64,000 bases of DNA from Pisaster brevispinus (lineage: Eukaryota > Echinodermata > Asteroidea > Forcipulatida > Asteriidae): NCBI GenBank assembly GCA_023634235.1, contig JAMKCF010000001.1, forward strand, positions 30,360,920 to 30,424,919, in the 5' to 3' direction. The position numbers and the translations under genes are program-made. The notes beneath the pieces are model-generated. The model was not told the origin of the DNA and searched no databases. It worked only from the letters and a program-made list of their open reading frames with translations. Of this stretch, positions 41,057-51,580 are shown piece by piece. The stretch's first letter is position 1. Every line of letters starts with the position of its first letter.

Positions 41057-41653
41057 TATAAATAGTTAAAGAAAAGTAGGGTATTAACAACAAAGCAGTA
41101 CAATATTTATTATGATTTTCATTATTAATTGGCACTTCATAATAATCATGCCTGAGGCTCCAATGGAGAAATCCTTGGGTGTTACAACACCCCACCCCCC
41201 CACCCCCATCCTTCACCCAACCCCCATTATCGCTTCGGCCCTGACACGCCTGAAGGACGAACCTGTCTCTAATTAGTGTTTAATAATCATCTGTCATTTA
41301 AGGGAGTTTTTCAATTCGCAGACATGAATGTTTACCAGCAGTGTATAGACTCCCTTTAGAATTCCCAATGGTCTCTGTTTAGTAAGAGGTCTCTACAATC
41401 CGTGCCTGCTGTTTGCATTAATATTCTGCACGCGCGGAGACGTGCCTCATCACTGCAAGTCCAGTCCGATTCCTTACAAATGGCTTCACACGCCACATGA
41501 ATTGTACTCGTCAGCGATCTCTTCACCAGATGACAACATGGATGATGGGAGGAAATTATCTTTGCCAGTGCCTCATATCAATCCAATGGCCGGGGAGGAG
41601 ATTCCTACCAGCGCCCTCTATTGATCAAATCGCACACGAACTTGTGCCGTGTT
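41057..41653. other. Unassigned; short poly-C tract
   Basis: C-rich run near 41188-41222. The plus frame 41442-41624 has no recognisable domain. Confidence 0.5.
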
Positions 41654-41830
41654 AAGCCCGGTTCATACTTCCTGCGAACGCGAATGCGAAGCGAATATTG
41701 ACGTCACAAATTCGCAACGAATAATTCGCAGCAGTTGAAATGTGCTCAACTCCTGCGAAACATTCGCTGCGAAAACGGCCCTGTGACGTCAACATTCGCT
41801 TCGCATTCGCAGGAAGTATGAACCGGGCTT
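41654..41830. mobile_element. Foldback MITE, Harbinger-like
   Basis: The left arm AAGCCCGGTTCATACTTCCT continues 'gcgaacgcgaatgcgaagcg'. It mirrors 'cgcattcgcaggaagtatga' and 'accgggctt'. The arms (~50 bp) each end at a TGACGTCA or GACGTCA box. TTA/TAA lies outside both ends. I associate CCCGGTTCATACTTCCTGCG-type ends with PIF/Harbinger MITEs; that is recall. Confidence 0.85.
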
Positions 41831-41912
41831 TAATAGTGGAACTTTAAACAGCTAGTCCAATGGCGTAGGAGTCTACGACCCACCTGTCCTAAAATAAAAC
41901 AACGATTTTAGG

Positions 41913-41985
41913 TTGAGCAAACCAGAATTGACTAGAGCAGGACTTGAACGTACGACCTTTGGATTGACGTGCCGGATAGGATAGG
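41913..41985 (-). mobile_element. tRNA-SINE head fragment
   Basis: On the minus strand GCCGGCACGTCAATCCAAAG, then 'gtcgtacgttcaagtcctg'. This matches the anticodon arm to T-arm of the head at 6195-6267, with a better box B. Confidence 0.6.
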
Positions 41986-42740
41986 TAACTGACTTGCTTA
42001 ATAGTCCCACGGCCTTCATAAAGTTCTGATCAGTGGAAAATGTTGCTTTGAAAATTTAATTGCCAGCATTTTGATAAGTCGTATAGGGCACAGTTGGATT
42101 ACTTTAAATTACATCGACCTTTGGTTGGTAACCATTTCATGCTCTGAAAAATTGTTGTTCTAGCCGTTGTGATACTTATTCTGTGCCATCCAGCTCTGCG
42201 ACGACGACCCGATTGCAAATCGTTCACACTGTACTTTTTCCCCATGGGGTGGCGGGAAATAGACCACCGCCCGTCAACACGCCGTGCGTGTTTGGGGATT
42301 TTACTGCTCCGGGTGTTCGAGGACTTTTACTGGAATACAATTTCGGTGTTTGTTACCTCTGTCATCGCTGTCTTACTGAAAAGTGTTGTATTATAATATG
42401 AAGAAGTGGCTGAAGTTTACACGGCTGTTTTCCTCGACAGCTTGACCTGACTCCGTGAAGAATGTGAATATTTTGGGCAAAGCATGTTTGAGGTATTTCG
42501 GGTATTTCACATCGTGTGTTTTTCAGATGGCTGTGTTCTATATTAGGGTTGGTAAACGACCTAGACAAACCTGACCAGATATTGCTGGGCCCCGTCCTCT
42601 GGGCTACCATCTCTCCCCACCCCCACCTCCCTCCCCATTCGGTCAGTGTTTGCCCTCAATGCTCGGTCTGCCATTTAACGTGTGACAACGTTGTTGTGAT
42701 ATACGGTATTTGTGTGTTACCTATATATATATATACACAC
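41986..42740. other. Unassigned; short (TA)n
   Basis: Frames 42169-42396 and 42516-42827 have no recognisable domain. (TA)n near 42722. Confidence 0.5.
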
Positions 42741-42741
42741 C

Positions 42742-42945
42742 TAAGTGTGTTGACCCTTCGCTGCAACGTCACACGCGGCTACTGCTGCCACAATCGCGAT
42801 TTTGGAATTCGACTCGTAAATGTGTAAACGCCGCGTTGCCTAAAATATGCCCTTCACTGTACAGCACACGGGGAACATTGACTTCCAAAATGGCGCAACC
42901 AAAAAGATTCATTTGACGACGACGTCAGGTGAAGTGGATCAGTAC
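42742..42945 (+). repeat. Dispersed repeat K (copy 1)
   Basis: 'cgtcacacgcggctactgct', 'cacacggggaacattgactt' and GACGTCAGGTGAAGTGG match 49662-49882. Confidence 0.7.
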
Positions 42946-42959
42946 TCAGTACCTTTTCT

Positions 42960-43560
42960 GGGTTTCTTGTAAACTGGAGGATTTGAATGAATGTACTCTT
43001 CCAAAAACACATGATGTATGCCTGCCATCCCCTTATGATAGGCCTATGTTTCTGGAAAAATATAGATGATTGGAATGAAAGTACTCAAGATTCCAAAAAC
43101 CAATGATTGATGTACCACCACTTGATGATATGTTTCTTGAAAACTAGATGATTGGAATGAATGTACTCTTCCAAAAACCAATGATGTACCATCCCTTTAT
43201 GATATGTTTCTTGAAAACTAGAGGATTGGAATGAATTAACTCTTCCACAAACCAATGATGTACCATCCCTTTATGATATGTTTCTTGAAAACTAGAGGAT
43301 TGGAATGAATTAACTCTTCCACAAACCAATGATGTACCATCCATTTATGACATGTTTCTTGAAAACTAGAGGATTGGAATGAATTAACTCTTCCAAAAAA
43401 CCACTGACGTACCATCCCTTTATGATATGTTTCTTGAAAACTAGAGGGTTTGAATGATTGAACTCTTCCAAAATGCAATGATATACCATCCATTAATGAC
43501 ATGTTTCTTGAAAACTATTGGAGTTAGTTTAGTCTTCATAAAGCCATTGATGTAACACAC
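42960..43560 (+). repeat. 74-bp satellite, array C (about 7-8 units)
   Basis: Same consensus and orientation as arrays A and B. The central four units are most regular; outer units are eroded. Confidence 0.94.
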
Positions 43561-44187
43561 TGTAATCACCAACTAGCTTTGGAATGAATGCAATAGTGAT
43601 TAAACTGACTCTGTGTATGTTGATGTACTCTTCCTAAAAAAAAAGTTAAATACCCTGTGCTTATAATATCCCATCTTTAATCACGTCATCCAATTTCCGG
43701 ATGTTTCCGTTCCGTCGTACCACCCTCGGCTTGATGGAAGAGTTGACGGGGCAGCTAGCGTCTAATTGCCCCACGACGATAGACGTGACAGCGCGGGTCT
43801 AAAAAAAAAAGTACGGGGGAAAAAACCTTTAAAGGTTTATACGGTGTAATGAGATGATTATTGCGCCTTGCAAAGGTGAAGTCGGGTCTCATTGAGAATG
43901 AATGTTGATTGCAGAAAACACTTGGCATTAAACAAAACCAGGATTTTACATCCTCCTGATTATAAGTAACTGAGTCTTATGGAAAGGGAAAGTTGAGTTT
44001 ATTGCCCTCATAAATAATAAAAGCTAAACATTCTCATAGCTTTTTGAAATGGTTTGAATTACCCTTGTACTGATCGTGCTCATTGGAATGTATTAGCTTG
44101 TTGAAAATTGATTTCGTAAAAACCAATATTTGGCTGTCCGTTCATTACAACATATTGAATATTAAAGGTATGCCTATACAATAATTA
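43561..44187. other. Unassigned
   Basis: No gene or repeat recognised. Confidence 0.5.
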
Positions 44188-44554
44188 TACAGGATTGCTC
44201 AGGATAAAAAAAAACCCAGCACTGTTTAATTAATTCTAGTCTGAAAGCTTAATGATTATGAAGAACCATTTTTTCTGTGAAATATTTCCCTCTGAAAAGA
44301 AGTCATTCGAGAAATTGTATCTGAAAAAAACAAACATGCAACGTGCAGCTGGTTTGGATTGTTACAACCCAAACTAAGGACAATGATGTTTACGTGCGAA
44401 CATTGTGCATGGCTTTTCACTATTTTCTCCTGACACACGCAACAGATTATGCCCAAATTTTCACAGGTTTGTTATTTCATGTTAATTGTTGATCACCGGA
44501 AAACATGAACCCCCATATGCGTCTATTTTGTCAGCTCTGTATACCAATCCTGTA
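44188..44554 (-). mobile_element. T1-family MITE, reverse orientation, both ends present
   Basis: It starts TACAGGATTGCTCAGG and ends TACCAATCCTGTA. Read on the minus strand it follows the T1 order. It lacks the poly-T/(TTTG)n tract of the 2.6 kb copies. Confidence 0.88.
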
Positions 44555-44649
44555 TAATACCTTGAATTTACCATCTGCAGCAGCTGTGATTTTTATGTTA
44601 CTCTCTTCAAATTGTGGGAAGTTATTTCAGTGAAAGTTTTGCTATATTT

Positions 44650-44880
44650 TAATAACGAGAAGTCCCCTCGATCCACTAAGCGAAAGTAGTAGTCCTGGCC
44701 GATTTCCTAACCCCCCCCCCCTGCTAGTAGTTAATAAGCAGAACACTTCTTTTCAGATTTATGGTAGTCTCCCGAATTCCGAAATCTACTCCGCGGTAGT
44801 AGAATAAATCTACACAGCAAAGTAGATAAATGTAATTTTTTTTTATACACATGGTGTTACCACAACCTAATTAGACATTA
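44650..44880 (+). mobile_element. Penelope-like tail (second copy of the 7.8 kb type)
   Basis: 'ataacgagaagtcccctcga', 'aagtagtagtcctggccgat', 'ctactccgcggtagtagaat' and 'acacatggtgttaccaca' match 7850-8110 in order. Confidence 0.6.
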
Positions 44881-45553
44881 AAATCATAAAATTTCACAAG
44901 CATTAACTGGGAAACTCTGAGGCATTCCGTTTCAAGAAAATGATGAACATGTTTTAGTTCTTTCTCCTTGGTTTTTGTTTTGCTCATTTTCCTAATAGCG
45001 CGAGAAGCTTGAAAATTTCATTTCCGCAAAGCTTGCCTGACAACGCAAAACGATCAAGATGAAAATAATGATTGCCTGTCACAGAGGGCGCTGTACACTT
45101 TTTACGTGAACTGTTTTTCATTGTTTGTAAGCAAGGCCGCGAAATGAAAACAAAAAACAAACAAACAAAACAAAACACTAGCCCGTGCCACAATCCCTTT
45201 ACCAGGAGTCCGTGTTGTTAAAACAGGGACCATGCAACCTACTTTCAAGCCTGCATGGCTTTGAATTAATTAGTAAATCATACGTAAATAAGTTCTAGCA
45301 TACATCTATCAAAGTGTGTATTTACATAATACTCCGCCCCCTCCAACTTACACACATTCTCAAAAATGCATCCCAGTTTGAAACTTCTGTTGTTCTTCCC
45401 TTTGTTCCTGTTTTGAAAGTCCTCCCATAGAATGTGCACACAGCATTTCTCGTGGAGCACTCTGAACTTTAGAAGTTCCACATGGAGACCCCCCCCCCCC
45501 CTTAAACTCGGTTCCAGTGCCTCATCCAACGAGGCCAGTGGGGGCCGAGGAAA
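44881..45553. other. Unassigned; poly-C run
   Basis: Minus frames 44984-45193 and 45278-45571 have no recognisable domain. C-run near 45489. Confidence 0.5.
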
Positions 45554-45930
45554 CCTTAAAGGGAGAGTCATAGATTGGTAATTACCTCAAAAATTAATGA
45601 CCATCAAAACTTGTTGGCGAGAAGCACTGCAGATATTGATAGTGTTTTAACCATTTTGAGAAAGGACTCCCTTCGAACTATAATTTAGTTCAGAAAAATT
45701 TTCACCCGAACACATTTGAGTCTGGGAAACGATTTATTGCATGAATCGTTTCACAGATTTCTGAGGGTTGGTGTCCGTTCGCGAATGCTGCTGCAAGCAA
45801 TGCGGTTGGTACCCGCTGATGTCACCTTGCTAAACGTGGATGAGTCGACGTTCTTGTAAAAACACTTTACTGCTATTTTTTCCTCAACAAATAGACACTG
45901 TGTCTGTATTCAACTGAAACTTTCACAGAT
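45554..45930 (+). mobile_element. T6-related MITE, divergent
   Basis: The left end 'aaagggagagtcatagattg' then 'ggtaattacctcaaaaatta' resembles T6. The right end is not clear. Confidence 0.5.
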
Positions 45931-46690
45931 GATGACTTTTACTATATATATATATTGTTTAATGTGGCTATAAATCAGCATTACTTTGCCAAAAAACAAT
46001 CTGTGGCCCAACCTTTAACCCATGTCCCAGCCCTAAGGACCGATACTGGAAGTACCTCGTGGCGAAGGGCCAAAAACACCATTCAAACAGGAATCGATGA
46101 CAACACAAAACAGTCAGTTGTGACTAATTGGAGCCCAAGCACCTGTGTAAACTGCGAACAAGTGCACTATATAATCCAGTTCATCTAAATAAACGCAGTA
46201 CTTCCTGGTACAATTTTCCCGCTCCCAAAGCACAACATTATCCAACGAAACGTCTGCCTTCAGAAAGTGCGCTAACCTTTCACGAAAATACGGCCGTATT
46301 ATTATTTTTTTTCACAAACAGCATTTCCCGTAGCTTTGTAACACTTCGGACAATTTCACCTCAGAAACGGGTTACAGGTATTAGGTTCATACAGTATTTA
46401 TTGATATTTATTTTAATTGTATTTGTTTTAATCTTTGGACAATACAATATTACGAGCAGAGGCCGTCCAGGGAAGGGCAAAAGACAAACAAACATTCATC
46501 AAAAAAGATTTGCTTTCCCAGACCAAGCTCATTTAAAAGAATACGAAATTGAAATTATATAGTAAACAGAAATCTAAAATGGTAGTAAAAAGTGAAACGA
46601 ATAATGGCAAGTATAGTACAAATTTGCAATGCATATATAGAAAACACCGTTCCCACAAGGTCAAACAAAAGCAGAAACACCAACCAGACG
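45931..46690. other. Unassigned
   Basis: The plus frame 46128-46562 (144 codons) has two hydrophobic patches but no family I recognise, and its composition matches the AT-rich background. Confidence 0.45.
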
Positions 46691-46694
46691 AAAG

Positions 46695-46785
46695 TTTATA
46701 AAGGATTTGGTAGAGCTGACAAAATGCTTGCAGACAGTGTACATGTTCTGTGTGATCAACCATTATACATGAAACAATAAACATG
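46695..46785 (+). mobile_element. T1-family MITE fragment
   Basis: 'tttggtagagctgacaaaat' and 'cagacagtgtacatgttctg' match T1. Truncated beside the LINE remnant. Confidence 0.78.
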
Positions 46786-47217
46786 TAGCCGTCGCCGTTC
46801 TTCCGGGACGTTGTCTTAACTTTTCCATTTCACTCTGTCTTGATCTGTCCGTTGCCATGCAATGCCCTAATGTTCTCAGCTCATCTCTCCTTCTGCTTTG
46901 TCTCCCTCTTTTTCTTGTTCTGTTTCTTGGAGTCCAATTGGTTGTTTTGGCATGCCCACCTGTTGTCATACCTCCTTGGTAGGTGGCCTGCCCATCTCTA
47001 CTTCTTCATATCCTGCACTCTTGACTTTTTCATCTCTCAATCTTCCATCTCTCCATCTTTTGTTTTGTCTCCCTCTTTTTCTTGTTCTGTTTCTTGGAGT
47101 CCAATTGGTTGTTTGGAAGCTCCTTGGCAGGTGACCTGCCGATCTCCACTTCTTGGATTTAAAAGTCCTAATAATGTCCTGCACTCTTGGTTTCTCTCTT
47201 TGATCCCCATTTCTCAC
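46763..47217 (-). pseudogene. LINE 3'-terminal fragment, internally duplicated
   Basis: Minus frames show KKWRSAGHLPR, then TTNWTPRNRTRKRGRQ and KRWRD, the classical GH...W-P...RGR...RWRD tail of non-LTR retrotransposons. TTNWTPRNRTRKRGRQ occurs twice, about 165 bp apart. Downstream, ATDRS and RPGRTATATC complete a typical C-terminus. Frameshifts break the reading. The plus frame 46840-47331 is its antisense shadow. Confidence 0.72.
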
Positions 47218-47531
47218 CCCGTTCTTCTAGACGTCTCTTTCATCTTCACTATTTTTAAGTATTCGAAGATATTCTTAAATATTCAAGTAGAGTTTTTGTC
47301 AAAAATTTCCTTCTTACTGTATTCCTGTTGACATAGAATAAGCACCGTACTGAATATTTGCATTTTGTGCTTAGTACTTGTTATTATTGTTATATTTCTA
47401 TTCGCATTATTTGTATCCTCAACGTGAGAGCTAATTTAATTAGTTCCATTTCTCCAGGTCAAACAGTTGAGTCTGAAACACTGTTATTTTTACTATAACA
47501 TGGCGAAAAAGCATGTGAAGACCCCTGTCTG
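47218..47531. other. Unassigned, AT-rich
   Basis: No gene or repeat recognised. Confidence 0.5.
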
Positions 47532-48093
47532 TTACAATTACAGCAATCGAAATAAGTCGGAGACAGTGGTCATGTTTTGTGTCATCAACCATACGAAGTA
47601 ACAAACCTGTGAAAATTTGGGCTTAATCCGTTGTGCGAGTCTGGAGAAAGTAATGAGAACCATGCACACTTTTTGGCATGTAGACACATTGTTCCTTGTT
47701 TTGGTTTTAATAATAATAATGGCTATTTATATAGCGCTCATATCCGTCACTCAGTGACGCTCAAGGCGCTTCAACATTAAGTATTTTCCTGCAAGCTATT
47801 TGGGGGCTACGTTTGAAGTATGAGACCTACTCCTTTGCATAGCACCATGTAATGGTTTACAAGGTGCTGTGGCGCAATATGCTGCCAATCAGCAAACCGA
47901 AATCAGTTGTTGCAGTTGGGTTATTTCAAATATTGTTATGCATTTTTTCTTTAGGTTTTCAAATACACTTTTCTCGAATATGACTTCATTTCAAAGGGTG
48001 GTATTTCACAGAAAACTGTTCTAGTATGAATGTCATAATCAGTAAGCTGTCAGACTAAAACTCAACAATGTTTGTATCCTAGGCAATCCTGTA
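47532..48093 (+). mobile_element. T1-family MITE with a nested element
   Basis: The left body 'gtggtcatgttttgtgtcat' and right end 'ggcaatcctgta' are T1. The conserved 'ttggtt...aaccgaaatcagttg' junction is split by 47708-47900. Confidence 0.82.
47708..47900 (+). mobile_element. 'TATAGCGC' element nested in T1
   Basis: Starts with (AAT)n and GGCTATTTATATAGCGCTCA, has a hairpin at 'cactcagtgacg', then 'caaggcgcttcaaca', 'gctacgtttgaagtatgaga' and 'tttacaaggtgctgtggcgc'. Three related fragments occur in the window. Confidence 0.8.
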
Positions 48094-48470
48094 TGAGAAA
48101 TTTCCTTTGTACTTGTGAAATCGAGCCGTTAATTGCAAACTACAGAACGGAAATGAATTTTCACATTTTCCAAAAAAACACGTAATTACCTTTTAATTGA
48201 AACGTAGAAAAGGAACCCCAGACGGGATCCCACTGCGACGATCAAAACGTGCTTCGTTTCCGGTTGAGCGGTCGCCATTTTATTTCCGTTTCGTTTGCTC
48301 GGCGGGCAAACAAACCCACAAACACAAAACATTTCAGACCCGAAAGTCTCGGTTGTGTCATGTGTGGAAATTACAAGTTGCAAACAATCATAAGGCCTGT
48401 TGTATTGCGTGCGGTTACGAGAATGTGAACATATATTTTAGTAGAGTGCTCGCTGTGAGAGACTTGGGGG
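48094..48470. other. Unassigned
   Basis: Two overlapping frames on opposite strands (48186-48383, 48197-48538) without domains. G-run 48467-48477. Confidence 0.5.
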
Positions 48471-48477
48471 GGGGGGG

Positions 48478-48826
48478 CATGGCATACCTTTGGTGGGTAC
48501 TCCAAAAATTAATGGCCATAAAAACTTACTTGGTATAGAGCACTGGAGAGCTATTGGTGTTAAAAAACATTGTTAGAAACGACTCCCTCTGAAGTAGTGC
48601 AGTTTTAGAGAAAGAGGTCATTGTTCACCCAAAAATTTTAATCTGAGAAAGGCTTCAGATATCTGAAAGCACACAATTCTTTGCAACAAGGGTGGTTTTT
48701 TTTCGTACATTATTTTCTTGCGACTTCGATGACTAATTGAGCTCAAATTATCACAGGTTTGTTATTTTATGCATATTTTGGGAAACTCCAAGTGTCTGTG
48801 ACAATTACCAAGTATACCCTGCCTTT
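48478..48826 (+). mobile_element. T6-family MITE
   Basis: 'ggcatacctttggtgggtac' at the left and 'accaagtataccctgccttt' at the right are inverted. Interior 'cttacttggtatagagcact' and 'gaaacgactccctctgaagt' match the family. Confidence 0.85.
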
Positions 48827-48834
48827 GAGCCGTT

Positions 48835-48950
48835 TGGTTTGGTCTCTACGTTTCGACTAGCTCGTTTTGTATTCATCAAGACTTCTTTCATTGTTTGCCT
48901 TTTAGAATTAATGTTATCATTAGGAAAAGTTCGATTCGTAATCCGGCATT
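48835..48950 (+). mobile_element. Penelope-like tail fragment
   Basis: 'ggtctctacgtttcgactag' is the reverse complement of the GAAACGT-type core. Confidence 0.35.
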
Positions 48951-49320
48951 TATACCGAGTACTGACCATTGATCTTTAATAATACAGACTGGATAGCAGT
49001 CTGTGTGTGTTTGTTGAAGCCAGTGGGCGCCATTTTGAAACTCGAATGATTGCACATCAACAATGTGTACCGTGCATGTTTTGATGCAAATTTTCTAAAG
49101 AAGTACCCGTATACAATGGGAAAAATAACCTTGTGGGCATAAAAGGGCTGCATGAATACAGAAAAAAAACTTGTTGAGGAAGCAAAATCTCTTCCTTAAT
49201 TTACAAATCAAATCCAATTTTGTAATGCACTGTGTGTGTATGAAAGGGTTGGGGGTGTTTTGGGGGAGTTTCAAAATGGCCGCCGCTTGTGGGTGAGGAT
49301 CTCAATGTCTTGTGCGCATT
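48951..49320. other. Unassigned
   Basis: No gene or repeat recognised. Confidence 0.5.
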
Positions 49321-49323
49321 TAT

Positions 49324-49509
49324 AACCAGAACCCCTAGCAGAAAATATTGCTGTACAATTTTCTGCTCAGCAGAAATGCGCAGGATACCAGTCACAAATT
49401 ATACAGTTGATATAGTAGTTTGGCTGGTAACCTTATTCTGGTAAGCATTAAGTTTGTTGTGCTCGGTTACTTTTTGTGCTTATAAGCAGCTCTATGAAAC
49501 TTGGCTCAG
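49324..49509 (+). mobile_element. T3-family MITE
   Basis: 'agcagaaaatattgctgtac', 'gataccagtcacaaattata' and 'cttataagcagctctatgaa' follow the family in reverse orientation. The left end is eroded. It abuts the T4 MITE at 49507. Confidence 0.85.
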
Positions 49510-49657
49510 GGCTCGATTTCACAAAGCTCAAAATTCATCTTAAGATAAGTTGTCAATATCATCATGGTGGTTTGTATTGTGACATCACACTTTGCTTAGC
49601 AGTTAAGATTCATACATAGTTAAAATTAATCTTATCTCATTGTGAAATTGGCCCAAG
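49507..49657 (+). mobile_element. T4-family MITE
   Basis: GGGCTCGATTTCACAAAGCT mirrors 'cattgtgaaattggccc'. Interior 'catcttaagataagttgtca' and 'ttgtgacatcacactttgct' match 10367-10514. Confidence 0.88.
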
Positions 49658-49661
49658 TGAT

Positions 49662-49882
49662 GTTGAACCTTTGCAATGCCGTCACACGAAGCTACTCTCT
49701 GTTCATGGTCTGCCATTTTCGGAGTCAAATTGCACGTAAAGGTGAGGTGAACTTGTAAACGCGCGCGCGTCGACTGAAAACGCGCACTTCAAAGGTTCAC
49801 ACGGGGAAATTATACTCCAAACACGGTGCAGACGAGATTTAGTGTGGTGATGACGTCAGGTGAAATGGCTCAATGGACCCTT
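49662..49882 (+). repeat. Dispersed repeat K (copy 2)
   Basis: 'gccgtcacacgaagctactc', 'ggttcacacggggaaattat' and GATGACGTCAGGTGAAATGG match 42742-42945. Confidence 0.7.
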
Positions 49883-50455
49883 ATCATTGAGCAGCCATCT
49901 TGAATTTCTCTCGTTCAGTGCAAACGTACTCAAACCGAGGCTTGTAGGAAAGCAGTCATTGCTGCTGTCATACCACGCGGAACATAACCATTGTGGTGCT
50001 GGTACCAATCCCCCAGAGAAATTTGTGCCGTCTGAAAATTCGTGGGCGCTAGGAAATATGTAAATTGCCCCTTGTGCGTGCGCATTAACGCTACTGGTGG
50101 GCAAAATTAGGGAATATTGAGCCCTTTTCTGTATTGGGCTGATAGTGGCAAGACGCATACGCGTTTATGCGTCTGCCTAGTGCACAGCTCTACAGCGTTG
50201 GGCAACCAATAGTGTCTGTACGCATGCATATTTAACTGTCATCCCTCTTAACTTTTGTTGATGAAAAAATCGTGAAATAAGGCTCTGAAAAAAGTCAAGT
50301 TAAAGTTGTCTACGATGTAGTCATGTTTAAAAGATAGTTATCATAACCAGCACACATTGTCGCTTAGAAATTAGTACTTGTAATTAGTAATAAATGTTTG
50401 TGTACCTCATTTTGCGGTATTTTTATAAGTATTATATATGTTTTAATAAAGTACT
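49883..50455. other. Unassigned
   Basis: Frames on both strands (49856-50158 minus, 49860-50063 plus) with no domain. Confidence 0.5.
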
Positions 50456-50459
50456 ATAA

Positions 50460-50690
50460 CCGTACTCGTACGTGCACTCGTTGGTCCAAGGAGGTCCTAC
50501 TTGGTACCCGGCTGTATGGTATTTATAATACTTGGTACTTGGACACCTGCACTCGTACTCGATGGCCCAAGTACTAGGACTCGAGTACTATTTGAGCACC
50601 TTAGCACTCGACCGTACTTGATACTCAACTGAAAAGTACTTGAGTACAACAGTGTTGTATTCCAACCATACATGCAACGTCTCAAATCTA
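50460..50690. repeat. Degenerate GTACTTG/ACTCG repeat tract
   Basis: Dense short motifs 'actcgtactcg', 'gtacttgg', GTACTTGAGTAC (a palindrome) and 'caagtactaggactcgagta' in both orientations. It resembles a scrambled inverted-repeat element. Confidence 0.6.
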
Positions 50691-51510
50691 TGCGTGGAGA
50701 CTAATTGCTACTAAGTTGACATTCATAATATCAATGTTACAATTTTTTTAAACAATTTGTATTGTTTTGAAATTGTGGGTACCTCGGTCAAAAGAAATAA
50801 TTGAAAGTCGAAATCTAGTTTTTTACTTAAAATAAAGGATTTTTGTAAAATTTTATTTTGTATTTTGGCAACTACATCTGCTGTTTACTCACAGAGCCAG
50901 GGAAATACTTGGAAACTGAGTTGGTAGAGCATTGATCTAAAATATCTGCTTCATTTGAGGCATTACTTTGTTCTTCAGTGAGGGTGTATAAAAATAGTCA
51001 GTCAATATATTAAAATCTAAATTTGGCTTGATGCGTGGGCGCAAACACTCGTAATTTTTAAACATGAAAGTTCCCTAATGCCGTGGTAAAAAAAGAAGAA
51101 GCAGAGTGCAATTTTTTGAGTGTATCACCGACCACATTATAATAAACAACTGCCCTTTTTACCTTGCGCATTCATCCGCGCAATCTTCACTTGTATTTCT
51201 ACACAATGAAACATGTACAGCGAACACTCCCGTTGTTCTTTTCTTTCATTTTTGCGATTTTGCACGTCACCTTTAACACGCACTCTGCATTCACATGCCG
51301 TACGAACGACTACCGTCGTGTCAGCCAACGCGTTGACGTATTGACATTACAAGTTAAACACATTCACGTCGTAGCAGCAGTGACCTTGCTTGGTTTTCCC
51401 TCTGTATGCATTACGCGGCAGTGCTATGCAACAACAAAAAAGGATTACAAACTGCACAAGATGTCGTCTGCCGTAGTGAACCGAACATCTCGTTCACTGA
51501 TGTTTTCGTC
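50691..51510. other. Unassigned region upstream of gene 2
   Basis: The plus frame 51164-51538 overlaps the acceptor of gene 2 and has no recognisable domain. No further exons of a receptor ectodomain are visible. Confidence 0.4.
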
Positions 51511-51528
51511 GTTTGGTCTCTTTTTTAG
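51510..51528 (+). promoter_or_regulatory. Splice-acceptor-like site upstream of gene 2
   Basis: GTTTGGTCTCTTTTTTAG, with AG at 51527-51528. In the gene 2 frame a TAG follows at 51536-51538, so use of this site would leave the rest as 5' UTR. A weaker AG at 51542-51543 would keep the frame open into upstream exons. Confidence 0.45.
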
Positions 51529-51580
51529 CGAGCTGTAGTTTAGGACCGGGAGAGGAGGATCTAGGGATGGGTGCGCCTCG

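Noticed and set aside
37964..41216. Many minus-strand frames of 68-172 codons with repeats of EDREAWRKIV and GQWRTERHGERL
   Set aside because: They are the translation of a 47/43-bp minisatellite that lacks stops in all minus frames. The same peptide appears in three registers, which no real gene would show.
46128..46562. A 144-codon plus frame with hydrophobic segments
   Set aside because: AT-driven composition, no domain, no splice or promoter context.
46840..47331. A 163-codon plus frame rich in Ser, Phe and Leu
   Set aside because: Antisense shadow of the LINE C-terminal fragment on the minus strand.
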